Positions 24,835 through 31,975 of a stretch of DNA of 64,000 bases are shown piece by piece; the first letter of the stretch is position 1, and each line of letters opens with the position of its first letter. The DNA is from Massilia sp. Bi118. Lineage in GTDB: Bacteria > Pseudomonadota > Gammaproteobacteria > Burkholderiales > Burkholderiaceae_D. The stretch lies in NCBI RefSeq assembly GCF_918697865.1, contig NZ_CAKKMV010000021.1, forward strand, positions 1-64,000, given 5' to 3'. Under the pieces are notes generated by a model, which was given only the letters and a program-made list of their open reading frames with translations, was not told the DNA's origin and did no database searches. Made by a program: the position numbers and the translations under genes.

Positions 24835-25884
24835 ATGTCCATCATCGAATCCCCCGACACCATCACCCTCATCCGCCCCGACGACTGGCACGTGCACCTG
24901 CGCGACGGTTCGCACATGGCCGCCGTGCTGCCGCACACCGCGCGCCAGTTCGCCCGCGCCATCGTCATGCCGAACCTGAAGCCGCCGGTCACCACCGCCG
25001 CCGACGCATCCGCCTACCGCGATCGCATCCTGACCGCGCTGCCTGCCGGGATGCGCTTCGAGCCGCTTATGACCCTGTACCTGACCGACAACACGGACCC
25101 GGACGAGATCCGCCGCGCCCAGGAGACCGGCTTCATCCACGCCGTCAAGCTGTACCCGGCCGGCGCCACCACCAATTCCGCGGCCGGCGTGACCGACCTG
25201 CGCAAGTGCTACAAGGCCCTGGAAGTGATGCAGGAACTCGACATGCCGCTGCTGGTGCACGGCGAAGTCACCGATGGCGACATCGACCTGTTCGACCGCG
25301 AAGCCGTGTTCATCGAGCGCGTGATGCGCCCGCTGCGCCGCGACTTCCCGGAGCTGAAGATCGTGTTCGAGCACATCACCACCCGCGACGCCGCCCAGTA
25401 CGTGGCCGAAGCCGAAGGCCCGATCGCCGCCACCATCACGGCGCACCACCTGCTGTACAACCGCAACGAGATCTTCAAGGGTGGTATCAACCCGCACTAT
25501 TACTGCCTGCCGGTGCTGAAGCGCGAAGAACACCGCCTGGCCCTGCTCACGGCCGCCACCAGCGGCGACGAGCGCTTCTTCCTCGGCACCGACTCGGCCC
25601 CGCACGCGGTGCACGCCAAGGAAAGCGCCTGCGGCTGCGCCGGCTGCTACACGGCCCTGCACGCGATGGAGCTGTACGCCACTGCCTTCGAACAGGCCGG
25701 CGCACTGGATAAACTGGAAGCCTTCGCCAGCCTGAACGGCCCGGCCTTCTACGGCCTGCCGGTCAACGAGGGCACCGTCACCCTCAAGCGCGAAGCCTGG
25801 ACCATTCCGCCGAGCGTGACGATGGGCGAACACCAGCTGGTGCCGCTCGACGCCGGCAACCAGCTCAACTGGAAGATGCTGTAA
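24835..25884 (+). CDS. pyrC: dihydroorotase
   Basis: A 349-residue class II dihydroorotase, matching the E. coli PyrC length (348). It closes carbamoyl-aspartate to dihydroorotate in pyrimidine synthesis. Metal ligands are visible in DDWHVHLRDG (HxH). The carbamylated Lys is in AVKLYPAGATTNS, His in LLVHGEVTD and FEHITTRDA, and the catalytic Asp in FLGTDSAPH. The DUF3025 gene follows six bases after its stop, giving an operon that runs at least to the Gfo/Idh/MocA gene. Confidence 0.95.
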   Translation: MSIIESPDTITLIRPDDWHVHLRDGSHMAAVLPHTARQFARAIVMPNLKPPVTTAADASAYRDRILTALPAGMRFEPLMTLYLTDNTDPDEIRRAQETGFIHAVKLYPAGATTNSAAGVTDLRKCYKALEVMQELDMPLLVHGEVTDGDIDLFDREAVFIERVMRPLRRDFPELKIVFEHITTRDAAQYVAEAEGPIAATITAHHLLYNRNEIFKGGINPHYYCLPVLKREEHRLALLTAATSGDERFFLGTDSAPHAVHAKESACGCAGCYTALHAMELYATAFEQAGALDKLEAFASLNGPAFYGLPVNEGTVTLKREAWTIPPSVTMGEHQLVPLDAGNQLNWKML

Positions 25885-25890
25885 GCGCGG

Positions 25891-26724
25891 ATGTCTGCGG
25901 AGATCGCGCAGATCGACTGGACGCACCCTTGGTATGACGCGGTGCGTCCCGCCTTCGACAGCCTGGACCCCGGCGTCCCCTTCATCGCCGGGTTCAACGC
26001 CAACGCGGCCAGGCTGGGCCTGCAGAACCATCGCGGCCAGCCGATCCGCTTCGTGCCCCAGGCCGAGCTGCCACCGAATACCGCCTACGAAGAATTCATC
26101 GGCGCCACCGGCTGCGTGCCGACGCGCGAGAACCTGCACGACTTCTTCAACGGCCTGGTGTGGCAGACCTTCCCGCTCATCAAGCGCGAGCTGAACGCGC
26201 TGCAGGCGGCGCAGATTGCGCAAGCCGGCGTGGGCAAGTCGCGCGGGCCGGCGCGCGATGCCGCCACCATCTTCGACGAGAACGCGGCCCTGCTGGTGCT
26301 GCGCGATGCGGATACGGGCCGCGCACTGGCCGAGGGCCTGCGTGCGCACCGCTGGCACGACACGCTTTTCGTCCAGCGCGCGCTGTTCGGCGCCGGCGGC
26401 GGCGCGGAGGTCTGGCTGTTCGGCCACGCGCTGATGGAAAAACTGGTGGCGCCGCGCAAGGCGATCACGGCGCATACGCGGGTGCTGTTCGCGCCCGCCG
26501 CCTGGTTCGGATTGCCCTGGGAAGACCGGCGCGCCTGGATCGACATGCAGGTGGCCGGCCAGCTCTGCACCGAGGGCCTGGCCACGTCCGCCTTCACGCC
26601 GCTGCCGGTGCTGGGCGTGCCCGGCTGGTGGCCCGGGCAGGACGAAACCTTTTATCTCGACGACACCGTATTCCGCCCCAAGCGGGCGGACAAGAACGCA
26701 AACCAGGGAGGAAAGCATGACTGA
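25891..26724 (+). CDS. DUF3025 domain protein
   Basis: A 277-residue protein of unknown function with no signal or TM segment. The family signature is recognised in ATGCVPTRENLHDFFNGLVW and in RGPARDAATIFDENAALLVL, followed by MEKLVAPRKAITAH. It starts seven bases after pyrC and its 3' end overlaps the next gene by eight bases, so the three genes are translationally linked. The context suggests a housekeeping role but nothing specific. Confidence 0.85.
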   Translation: MSAEIAQIDWTHPWYDAVRPAFDSLDPGVPFIAGFNANAARLGLQNHRGQPIRFVPQAELPPNTAYEEFIGATGCVPTRENLHDFFNGLVWQTFPLIKRELNALQAAQIAQAGVGKSRGPARDAATIFDENAALLVLRDADTGRALAEGLRAHRWHDTLFVQRALFGAGGGAEVWLFGHALMEKLVAPRKAITAHTRVLFAPAAWFGLPWEDRRAWIDMQVAGQLCTEGLATSAFTPLPVLGVPGWWPGQDETFYLDDTVFRPKRADKNANQGGKHD

Positions 26725-27715
26725 TGTGGTTCGCTGGGGCATCCTCGGCACCGGCAAGATCGCGAAGGCCTTCGCCAATGCGCTGAAGGAGACGCCGGGC
26801 GCGGTGCTGGCCGGCGTCGGCTCGCGCGGCTTGGCGAGCGCGCAGGCCTTCACCGGCGAATTCGGTGGCATGGCTTACGGCTCGTATGAAGAACTGGCGC
26901 AGGCCGGCGACGTCGACCTGATCTACGTCGGCACCCCGCACCCGGCCCACGTCGACAACGTGCGCCTGGCCCTGAACGCCGGCAAGGGCGTGCTGTGCGA
27001 GAAGCCATTCACGATGAACCGCAGCGAGGCCGAAGAACTGGTGGCGCTGGCGCGTGCGAAAAAACTGTTCCTGATGGAGGCGATGTGGACGCGCTTCATG
27101 CCGGCGCTGGCGGAAGTGCGCCGTGTGGTGGCCTCCGGCGAGATCGGCAAGGTCACGCAGGTGATCGCGGACCTCGGCTTCAAGGCCGATTTCGGCCATG
27201 AGCACCGCGTGTTCAATCCGGTGCTGGGCGGCGGCGCGCTGCTCGACCTGGGCATCTATCCGCTGTCGATCGCGGTGGCGCTGCTCGGCCCCGTGGCCTC
27301 GGTGGCGGCGCAGGCCGAACTCGGCCCGACCGGCGTCGACGAACAGACCGGCTTCCTGCTGCGCCACCGCGACGGCGGCATGTCGGTGTGCAGCTGCTCG
27401 CTGCGCGCGCGCCTGCCGAGCGAGCTGACCATCGCCGGCGAGCAGGGCCACGTGCGCATGAACGCCATGTTCCACCGCACCCAGACGGTGACGGTGGCGC
27501 GCGCGGACGGCATTTCGCGCACCGTGGCCACGCCCTTCCTCGGCAACGGCTATGTGCACGAGGCGATCGAGGCGCAACGCTGCTGGCAGGCGGGCCTGAT
27601 CGAGAGCCCGGGCATGACGCACGAAGACACGCTGGCCCTGATGGGCGTGATGGACGAGGTGCGGCGCCAGATCGGCGTGCACTATGCGGCTGACGATGCA
27701 GCCAACAACGAATAA
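26717..27715 (+). CDS. Gfo/Idh/MocA family oxidoreductase
   Basis: A 332-residue NAD(P)-dependent dehydrogenase. The N-terminal nucleotide fold is WGILGTGKIAKAFANAL, the family-defining catalytic motif is LCEKPFTMN near residue 95, and GGALLDLGIYPLSIA follows in the C-terminal domain. The sequence is closest in style to the trans-dihydrodiol dehydrogenase / D-xylose dehydrogenase branch (MEAMWTRFMPA). Substrate unknown. The ATG lies inside the end of the DUF3025 gene behind GGGAGGAAAG, an overlap that implies coupled translation. Confidence 0.9.
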   Translation: MTDVVRWGILGTGKIAKAFANALKETPGAVLAGVGSRGLASAQAFTGEFGGMAYGSYEELAQAGDVDLIYVGTPHPAHVDNVRLALNAGKGVLCEKPFTMNRSEAEELVALARAKKLFLMEAMWTRFMPALAEVRRVVASGEIGKVTQVIADLGFKADFGHEHRVFNPVLGGGALLDLGIYPLSIAVALLGPVASVAAQAELGPTGVDEQTGFLLRHRDGGMSVCSCSLRARLPSELTIAGEQGHVRMNAMFHRTQTVTVARADGISRTVATPFLGNGYVHEAIEAQRCWQAGLIESPGMTHEDTLALMGVMDEVRRQIGVHYAADDAANNE

Positions 27716-27733
27716 ACCAACAAGGAGAACAAC

Positions 27734-28108
27734 ATGAAACGCGATCCCCGCACGAACGGCCGTATGCGCCGCCTGAACGCCCGCCAGCGCAAGAAGCAGC
27801 GCGTCGGCGAATTCAAGGAGCACTGCTTCGACATCGAACTGGTATTCAACAGCCCGATGCGCGGCGAGCCCTACCACGACTTCATCAACGACTTCTTCGG
27901 CTTCCTGGAGCAGCGCGGCCTGCTGGGCGGCGGCTTTGGCGGCAAGGAGCCGTTCAGCGAGACCGAAGGCGTGATCGCCAACATCGAGCGCGGCTCGCCC
28001 ACCGAAGAAGACCGCGAGGCGGTGGTGACCTGGCTGCGCGGCCGCAAGGAAGTGACGGACGCGCGCGCCAAGGACTTCAAGGATGCCTGGCACGGCTACC
28101 GGTTCTGA
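27734..28108 (+). CDS. yggL: YggL family 50S ribosome-binding protein (DUF469)
   Basis: A 124-residue basic/acidic small protein. The N-terminus RMRRLNARQRKKQRVGEFKE is the Lys/Arg-rich family signature, and VFNSPMRGEPYHDFINDFF and GVIANIERGSPTEEDREAVVTWL complete it. YggL in E. coli associates with the 50S subunit. AAGGAGAACAAC precedes the ATG. It is 18 bases behind the dehydrogenase gene and is probably the last gene of the pyrC unit. Confidence 0.88.
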   Translation: MKRDPRTNGRMRRLNARQRKKQRVGEFKEHCFDIELVFNSPMRGEPYHDFINDFFGFLEQRGLLGGGFGGKEPFSETEGVIANIERGSPTEEDREAVVTWLRGRKEVTDARAKDFKDAWHGYRF

Positions 28109-28259
28109 AAACTGCGCTGATACGGTCGAGTTGTAAGCATATGTCAGCGCGGTAAGGCTTTGTAAAGCCCGTCAACAGCATGATGCGGCGCCTCGTTTCA
28201 GGCTCAAGTGACACGCAAACGTGCACTGACAACCCCGAGACAAAACTGAGGACCACATC

Positions 28260-28619
28260 ATGCAAAAGACCATCGCTACCCTGATCGCCGGCCTGTTCGC
28301 CACCGCAGCATTCGCAGCACAGACGCCCGCCACCACCACCCCGGCAGCGAGCGCGACGCCTGCAGTGGCCAAGGCCGAAGCCAAGCAAGAGAAGCAGGCT
28401 GCGAAGGCTGAAGTGAAAGAGACCAAAGCGGCAGTAAAAGCCGACGTCAAGGAAGCCAAGCACGCCGCCAAGGCCGATGTGAAGGAAGCCAAGGCCGACG
28501 CCAAGGTTACCAAGGAAGCCGCCAAGGCGGATGTGAAGGAAGCGAAGGCCGAGCACAAGGCTGCCAAGGCTGAAGCGCACAAGGATGCGACGGTTGCTGC
28601 CGCCGCCCCGGCCAAGTAA
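28260..28619 (+). CDS. exported Lys/Ala/Glu-rich 11-mer repeat protein
   Basis: A 119-residue protein with a signal peptide (residues 1-20, ending TAAFAAQ). It is followed by a Pro/Thr/Ala linker and then about 75 residues of almost pure Lys, Ala, Glu and Asp. KADVKEAK recurs three times, with variants such as KAEVKETK, giving a loose 11-residue period as in LEA-like proteins. It should form an extended amphipathic helix or be disordered, and it has no Cys, Trp or Tyr. GAGGA precedes the ATG. Function unknown; a stress or surface-charge role is speculation. Confidence 0.78.
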   Translation: MQKTIATLIAGLFATAAFAAQTPATTTPAASATPAVAKAEAKQEKQAAKAEVKETKAAVKADVKEAKHAAKADVKEAKADAKVTKEAAKADVKEAKAEHKAAKAEAHKDATVAAAAPAK

Positions 28620-28631
28620 GTTCCCCTGACG

Positions 28632-28659
28632 CGTCGTTCCCGCTTTCGCGGGAGCGACG
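28632..28659. repeat. REP-like palindrome, family 1 (single hairpin)
   Basis: CGTCGTTCCCGC-TTTC-GCGGGAGCGACG is a perfect-looking single hairpin lying between two convergent genes. Confidence 0.75.
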
Positions 28660-28660
28660 T

Positions 28661-29350
28661 TCATGCGCTGGCGAATCGCGCCAGCTTATCCATCGCTTCC
28701 TCCACCTGCTTCAACCTCCCCGCCTGCAAGGCCCGCGACCTCGCCACCCGTTCCGCCCCAGCTCCCTCGGGCGAACCGCAATCGAAAGGCGGCTGCGGAT
28801 CGTATTCGAAATTCAGCTGCAGCAGCTTCGCCGTTTCCTCGCCCGCCAGCTCGGCGGCCAGCGCCAGCGCGAAGTCGATGCCGGCCGTGACGCCGCCGCC
28901 CGATACGCGGTTGCGGTCGCGGACGATGCGTTCGGCCACCGGAATCGCGCCGAAGCGCGGCAGGTAGCCGCGCCACATCCAGTGGCAGGCGGCTTGGTAT
29001 CCGTCCAGCAGGCCGGCCGCGCCCAGTACCAGCGAGCCATTGCACACCGAGGTCACGTAGCGCGCCTGTTCGCCCTGGCGGCGCAGGAAGGCCAGGGTAT
29101 AGCCGTCGCCGAACAGGGCGCCGATGCCGAAGCCGCCCGGGACGCACAGCACATCCAGCGGCGGGCAATCCTCGAAGGTGGTGGTCGGGTTGATGCTGAA
29201 GCCGACGTCGGTCATCACCGGGTCCAGCGTCTTCCACAGCAGGTGCACCCTGGCGCCGGGAATGCGGCTCAGGATCTGCGCGGGACCGGTCAGGTCGAGC
29301 TGGGTCACGTGGGGGAACAGCAGGAAGCCGATATGGCAGGGCGTGCTCAT
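28661..29350 (-). CDS. DJ-1/PfpI family protein (isonitrile hydratase-like)
   Basis: A 229-residue single-domain DJ-1/PfpI protein. The nucleophile elbow is YVTSVCNGSLVLGAAGLL (Cys near residue 105), preceded by LCVPGGFGIGALF and followed by GGGVTAGIDFALALAAEL. This pattern matches isonitrile hydratase-like relatives. ATG at 29350 has GGAGAA in front; the open frame further upstream is ignored. It is divergent from a GlxA-type regulator across 89 bases holding a strong inverted repeat, so the regulator probably controls it. Confidence 0.87.
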   Translation of the reverse strand: MSTPCHIGFLLFPHVTQLDLTGPAQILSRIPGARVHLLWKTLDPVMTDVGFSINPTTTFEDCPPLDVLCVPGGFGIGALFGDGYTLAFLRRQGEQARYVTSVCNGSLVLGAAGLLDGYQAACHWMWRGYLPRFGAIPVAERIVRDRNRVSGGGVTAGIDFALALAAELAGEETAKLLQLNFEYDPQPPFDCGSPEGAGAERVARSRALQAGRLKQVEEAMDKLARFASA

Positions 29351-29403
29351 CGTGGATTCTCCATGACAGGGTAGGGGATGCGGAAATTCTAGGTCCGCCA
29401 CCC

Positions 29404-29440
29404 TTGGCAGGAATGCCAATCTCTGGTCAAATCCTGCCAA
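29404..29440. promoter_or_regulatory. candidate operator between the DJ-1 and GlxA genes
   Basis: TTGGCAGGAATGCCAA (29404-29419) is a perfect 6-4-6 dyad. The same left half extended, TTGGCAGGA, also pairs perfectly with TCCTGCCAA at 29432-29440, which touches the regulator start codon. Three TGGCA half-sites in 37 bases of the shared promoter region suggest an AraC-type autoregulatory site. Confidence 0.55.
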
Positions 29441-30414
29441 TGAAGAAGCTTCGCCACATCGCCCTGCTGGCCTTCGACGGCGTGCAGGTGCTCGACATCA
29501 CCGGGCCGGCCGCCGTGTTCGGCGCCGCCAACGACGCGCCCGGCGGGCCGCACTACCGGCTGCACATCGTCTCGCCGCACGGCGGCGCCGTCGCCAGCAA
29601 TTGCGGGGTCGCGCTGGTGACGGCGGCGATTTGTGATGTGGAGTCACAAATCATGGACACGGTGCTGGTCGCCGGCGGCAGCGGGGACGGCTTGCGCGCG
29701 CTGGCGCAGGACGAGGCCGCGCGCGCCTGGATGGTGCGGGCAGCCGCCCGTGCGCGGCGCTACGGCTCGGTGTGCAGCGGGACCTTCGTGCTGGCCCATT
29801 TCGGCATCATCCAGGGCAAACGCGTAGCCACCCACTGGGAGGGAAGCACGCTGCTCGGCCGGCACTACCCGGACCTGCAGGTCGACGCCAATGCGCTGTA
29901 CGTCGAGGATGGCCGGGTGTGGACTTCGGCCGGCGTCACCACCGGCATCGACATGTGCCTGGCGCTGGTCGCGCGCGATCTCGGCGAGCCGGTGGCGAAC
30001 GAGATCGCGCAGCGCCTGGTGCTGTACGCGCGGCGGCCCGGCTACCAGTCGCAGTTCAGCCCCATGCTGGCGGCCCAGGCCAGGGCCGATACCGCCTTTT
30101 CCGGCCTGATCGAATGGATCCGCGCCCACCTGGCCGAGTCCCTGGACGTCGAGCGCCTGGCCGAACGCGCCGGCATGTCACCGCGCAGCTTTCACCGCCG
30201 CTTCCTCGAGGCGACCGGCGAGACGCCGGGCCGCTTCATCGAAACGCTCAGGCTCGATCACGCGCGCCAGCTGCTGCAGACCCGCGCTTCCTTGAAAGAG
30301 ATCGCCGCCAGGTCCGGCTATGCCACGCAGGGGCAGTTTTCGAAAGCCTTTGCGCGGCGCTTCGGCCTGAACCCGGGCCTGTTCCGCGAGATGCATGCGG
30401 CGAACCCGGACTGA
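29440..30414 (+). CDS. GlxA family transcriptional regulator (DJ-1 domain + AraC HTH)
   Basis: A 324-residue regulator: an N-terminal DJ-1/PfpI-like sensor domain (LLAFDGVQVLDITGPAAVF, then YGSVCSGTFVLAHFGII with the Cys elbow) and a C-terminal AraC double helix-turn-helix (VERLAERAGMSPRSFHRRF and LKEIAARSGYATQGQFSKAF). ATG at 29440 is chosen over 29404 because homologues start MKKLRHIALLAFDG. The upstream inverted repeat and divergent DJ-1 gene suggest local control. The sensed compound is unknown. Confidence 0.88.
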   Translation: MKKLRHIALLAFDGVQVLDITGPAAVFGAANDAPGGPHYRLHIVSPHGGAVASNCGVALVTAAICDVESQIMDTVLVAGGSGDGLRALAQDEAARAWMVRAAARARRYGSVCSGTFVLAHFGIIQGKRVATHWEGSTLLGRHYPDLQVDANALYVEDGRVWTSAGVTTGIDMCLALVARDLGEPVANEIAQRLVLYARRPGYQSQFSPMLAAQARADTAFSGLIEWIRAHLAESLDVERLAERAGMSPRSFHRRFLEATGETPGRFIETLRLDHARQLLQTRASLKEIAARSGYATQGQFSKAFARRFGLNPGLFREMHAANPD

Positions 30415-30433
30415 CGTGCATATCCGTTTGTGT

Positions 30434-30462
30434 TTGACAGGGCCGGCGGGCGCATCGATACT
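30434..30462 (+). promoter_or_regulatory. sigma-70 type promoter
   Basis: TTGACA, a 17-base spacer and GATACT lie 42 bases before the small exported protein gene at 30504. The -35 box is perfect and the -10 box matches at four of six positions. Confidence 0.6.
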
Positions 30463-30503
30463 TTTCGCTGTCCCGTCCCGAACCAGTCCCTGAAAGGAGC
30501 CTC

Positions 30504-30845
30504 ATGATCCGTCGCGCCATCCTGCTCGCCGCCTGCCTGTGCGCGGCCCAACCCGGCTTTGCGGCCCCGGTGCCTGTCCCCGCCGACAAGATCGCCTACG
30601 TGGGCGAATGGCTGGGCAAGGACATGCGGCTGAACATCAAGCAGGACGGCCAGGTCGAATACAAGCGCAAGCAGCCGGGCAAGGACCTGAGCCTCAGCGT
30701 CGACCTGCAGGGCTTCAACGGCGACAATTTCGACGTCGGCGTCAGCCTGATCCGCTCCACCTTCGTGGTCAGCAAGCCGCCGCACCGCGAGGGCGGCAAG
30801 TGGAAGATGACGGTTGACGGCGTCGAGCTGACCAGGTCGGAGTAG
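30504..30845 (+). CDS. small exported protein of unknown function
   Basis: A 113-residue protein with a Sec signal peptide (LLAACLCAAQPGFAAP). The ~90-residue mature domain is probably beta-rich: YVGEWLGKDMRLNIKQDGQVEYKRK, then FNGDNFDVGVSLIRSTFVVSKPPH and MTVDGVELTRSE. It has no motif I recognise. AAAGGAG precedes the ATG and a good promoter lies upstream, so it is likely expressed alone. Its stop codon is the first base of a large palindromic element. Confidence 0.72.
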   Translation: MIRRAILLAACLCAAQPGFAAPVPVPADKIAYVGEWLGKDMRLNIKQDGQVEYKRKQPGKDLSLSVDLQGFNGDNFDVGVSLIRSTFVVSKPPHREGGKWKMTVDGVELTRSE

Positions 30846-30942
30846 AGCGCTTGACAATCCCCATGGCGGCGTTGCATTCGTCTCGCCGTACTAACGTACT
30901 GTCTTCGACGATGCGCCTTGCCCTGGGGCTTGTCAGACGCTC
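30845..30942. repeat. large inverted repeat at gene 3' end (structured element, copy 2)
   Basis: Outer arms GAGCGCTTGACAATCCCC and GGGGCTTGTCAGACGCTC pair with only two mismatches. The 62-base core ATGGCGGCGTTGCA...GCCTTGCCCT is centred on GTACTAACGTAC. The core is nearly identical to that at 40171-40229, while the outer arms differ. It exactly fills the space between two convergent genes. Confidence 0.85.
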
Positions 30943-30947
30943 TACCA

Positions 30948-31691
30948 TCAGGCCGTAGCCGGCGCCGCGGCAGTGCGGCGCGCGGCCACGATCACCCAGG
31001 CCACCAGCGCCAGCTCGATGAGATTGGCGCCGCGCTCCACCAGGAACACCGTCGATCCGGCGGCGCCCTGCACCTTCGAATACATCATGCACAGGTTCAG
31101 GACCATGTGCAGGATCACGCACAGCCACAGGCTGCCGGTGCGGTAGCGCACGGCGGTGAACATCATGCCGCACACCGAGGTCACCAGCATCTGCCCGGAG
31201 GCGGTCTTCCAGTCGGTGCCCATGAAGCCGTGAATCAGGTGCATGGCGCCGAACAGCAGGCCGTTCAGCACGATCCCGCGCCAGACCGGCAGCGACAGCA
31301 GCAGCGCGAAGATCACGCCGCGGAACAGCAGCTCTTCGCCGAAGGCGTTGAAGAGCTGGATCGTGAAATCGGACAGCAGCTTGCCGTTGTCAGCGCTGCG
31401 CAGGCCCCAGGGCAGGAACAGCGCAGCCGTCGACAGGCTGGCGAGGAACACCGGCTCGAGCCGGATGCGGTTCAGGCCCAGCGCCAGCCGCTGCCACAAC
31501 CCGAAGGCCTGGGCCAGCACCAGCGGGTAGAGGATGGTCGAAGCGAAGGCGATCAGCTTGACCTTGCCGTGGGCTTCGGGCGCGGCCAGGCTGAAGCCGA
31601 ACTTGAGGATCGCGATCGTCAGCAGGAACTGGCCGACGGCGCAGGCGATGGCGAAAGGGACGGGGGATTCGGTGTTGCGGGCGGTGTGCAT
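30948..31691 (-). CDS. CPBP family intramembrane metalloprotease
   Basis: A 247-residue membrane protein with about seven hydrophobic segments. CPBP (Abi/CaaX-like) protease motifs are present: FNAFGEELLFRGVIFALLL (motif 1, EExxxR) and NGLLFGAMHLIHG (motif 2, FxxxH), then VILHMVLN (motif 3, H-x3-N). Members cleave membrane-embedded or prenylated peptides, and some handle bacteriocin maturation or immunity. No such system is nearby. ATG at 31691 is preferred to one 22 codons upstream, since homologues start just before the first TM. Confidence 0.85.
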   Translation of the reverse strand: MHTARNTESPVPFAIACAVGQFLLTIAILKFGFSLAAPEAHGKVKLIAFASTILYPLVLAQAFGLWQRLALGLNRIRLEPVFLASLSTAALFLPWGLRSADNGKLLSDFTIQLFNAFGEELLFRGVIFALLLSLPVWRGIVLNGLLFGAMHLIHGFMGTDWKTASGQMLVTSVCGMMFTAVRYRTGSLWLCVILHMVLNLCMMYSKVQGAAGSTVFLVERGANLIELALVAWVIVAARRTAAAPATA

Positions 31692-31815
31692 GGCTGGTCT
31701 CTTCGTTGTTGTTGTAGTGACGAGCGCACTGTAAAGACCACGCGCCGGCCGGGCCATCGCTTTGCGACGGACGGCAGAATTCGCGGAACAGGCCGTATTT
31801 ACGGATGGGTGTACA

Positions 31816-31926
31816 TTGGGGGCTCAGCCCAAGGCCGGCGCCAAGTCCAGGAAGGCCAAGGGCAAGGCCAGTAAAAAGACCAGGCCCGATGATGGCCACG
31901 CCAGCAAGGAAGACACCACGGTCTGA
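31816..31926 (+). CDS. possible small Lys-rich ORF or remnant C-terminus
   Basis: A 36-codon frame from TTG ends at TGA 31924-31926. It encodes a strikingly basic tail (AKSRKAKGKASKKTRPDD) that looks coding, not random, in this GC-rich DNA. GGATGGG precedes the TTG. The frame stays open upstream without ATG or GTG as far as a TAA near 31733. It may be a small basic protein, or the end of a gene whose 5' part has been lost. The rest of the 284-base gap (31692-31975) holds only the repeat that follows. Confidence 0.3.
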   Translation: MGAQPKAGAKSRKAKGKASKKTRPDDGHASKEDTTV

Positions 31927-31935
31927 TGCTCGCAA

Positions 31936-31966
31936 ACTTGGGTCCCCGCCTTCGCGGGGACGACGG
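31936..31966. repeat. REP-like palindrome, family 1 (half copy)
   Basis: ACTTGGGTCCCCGCC-TTC-GCGGGGACGACGG is one arm-pair of the element seen doubled at 19875-19962 and 11608-11717. It sits at the 3' end of recG. Confidence 0.8.
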
Positions 31967-31975
31967 CTTGACGAC

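Noticed and set aside
28661..29440. Longer N-terminus for the DJ-1 protein starting at 29440
   Set aside because: The extra 30 residues cross the divergent promoter and operator region and overlap the start of the GlxA regulator. ATG at 29350 has a clear ribosome site.
30863..30924. Core of the large palindrome as an integron attC site or tRNA-like gene
   Set aside because: It lacks the GTTRRRY ends, R and L boxes and any gene cassette or integrase, and it cannot fold into a cloverleaf with an anticodon. It is treated as a structured repeat.
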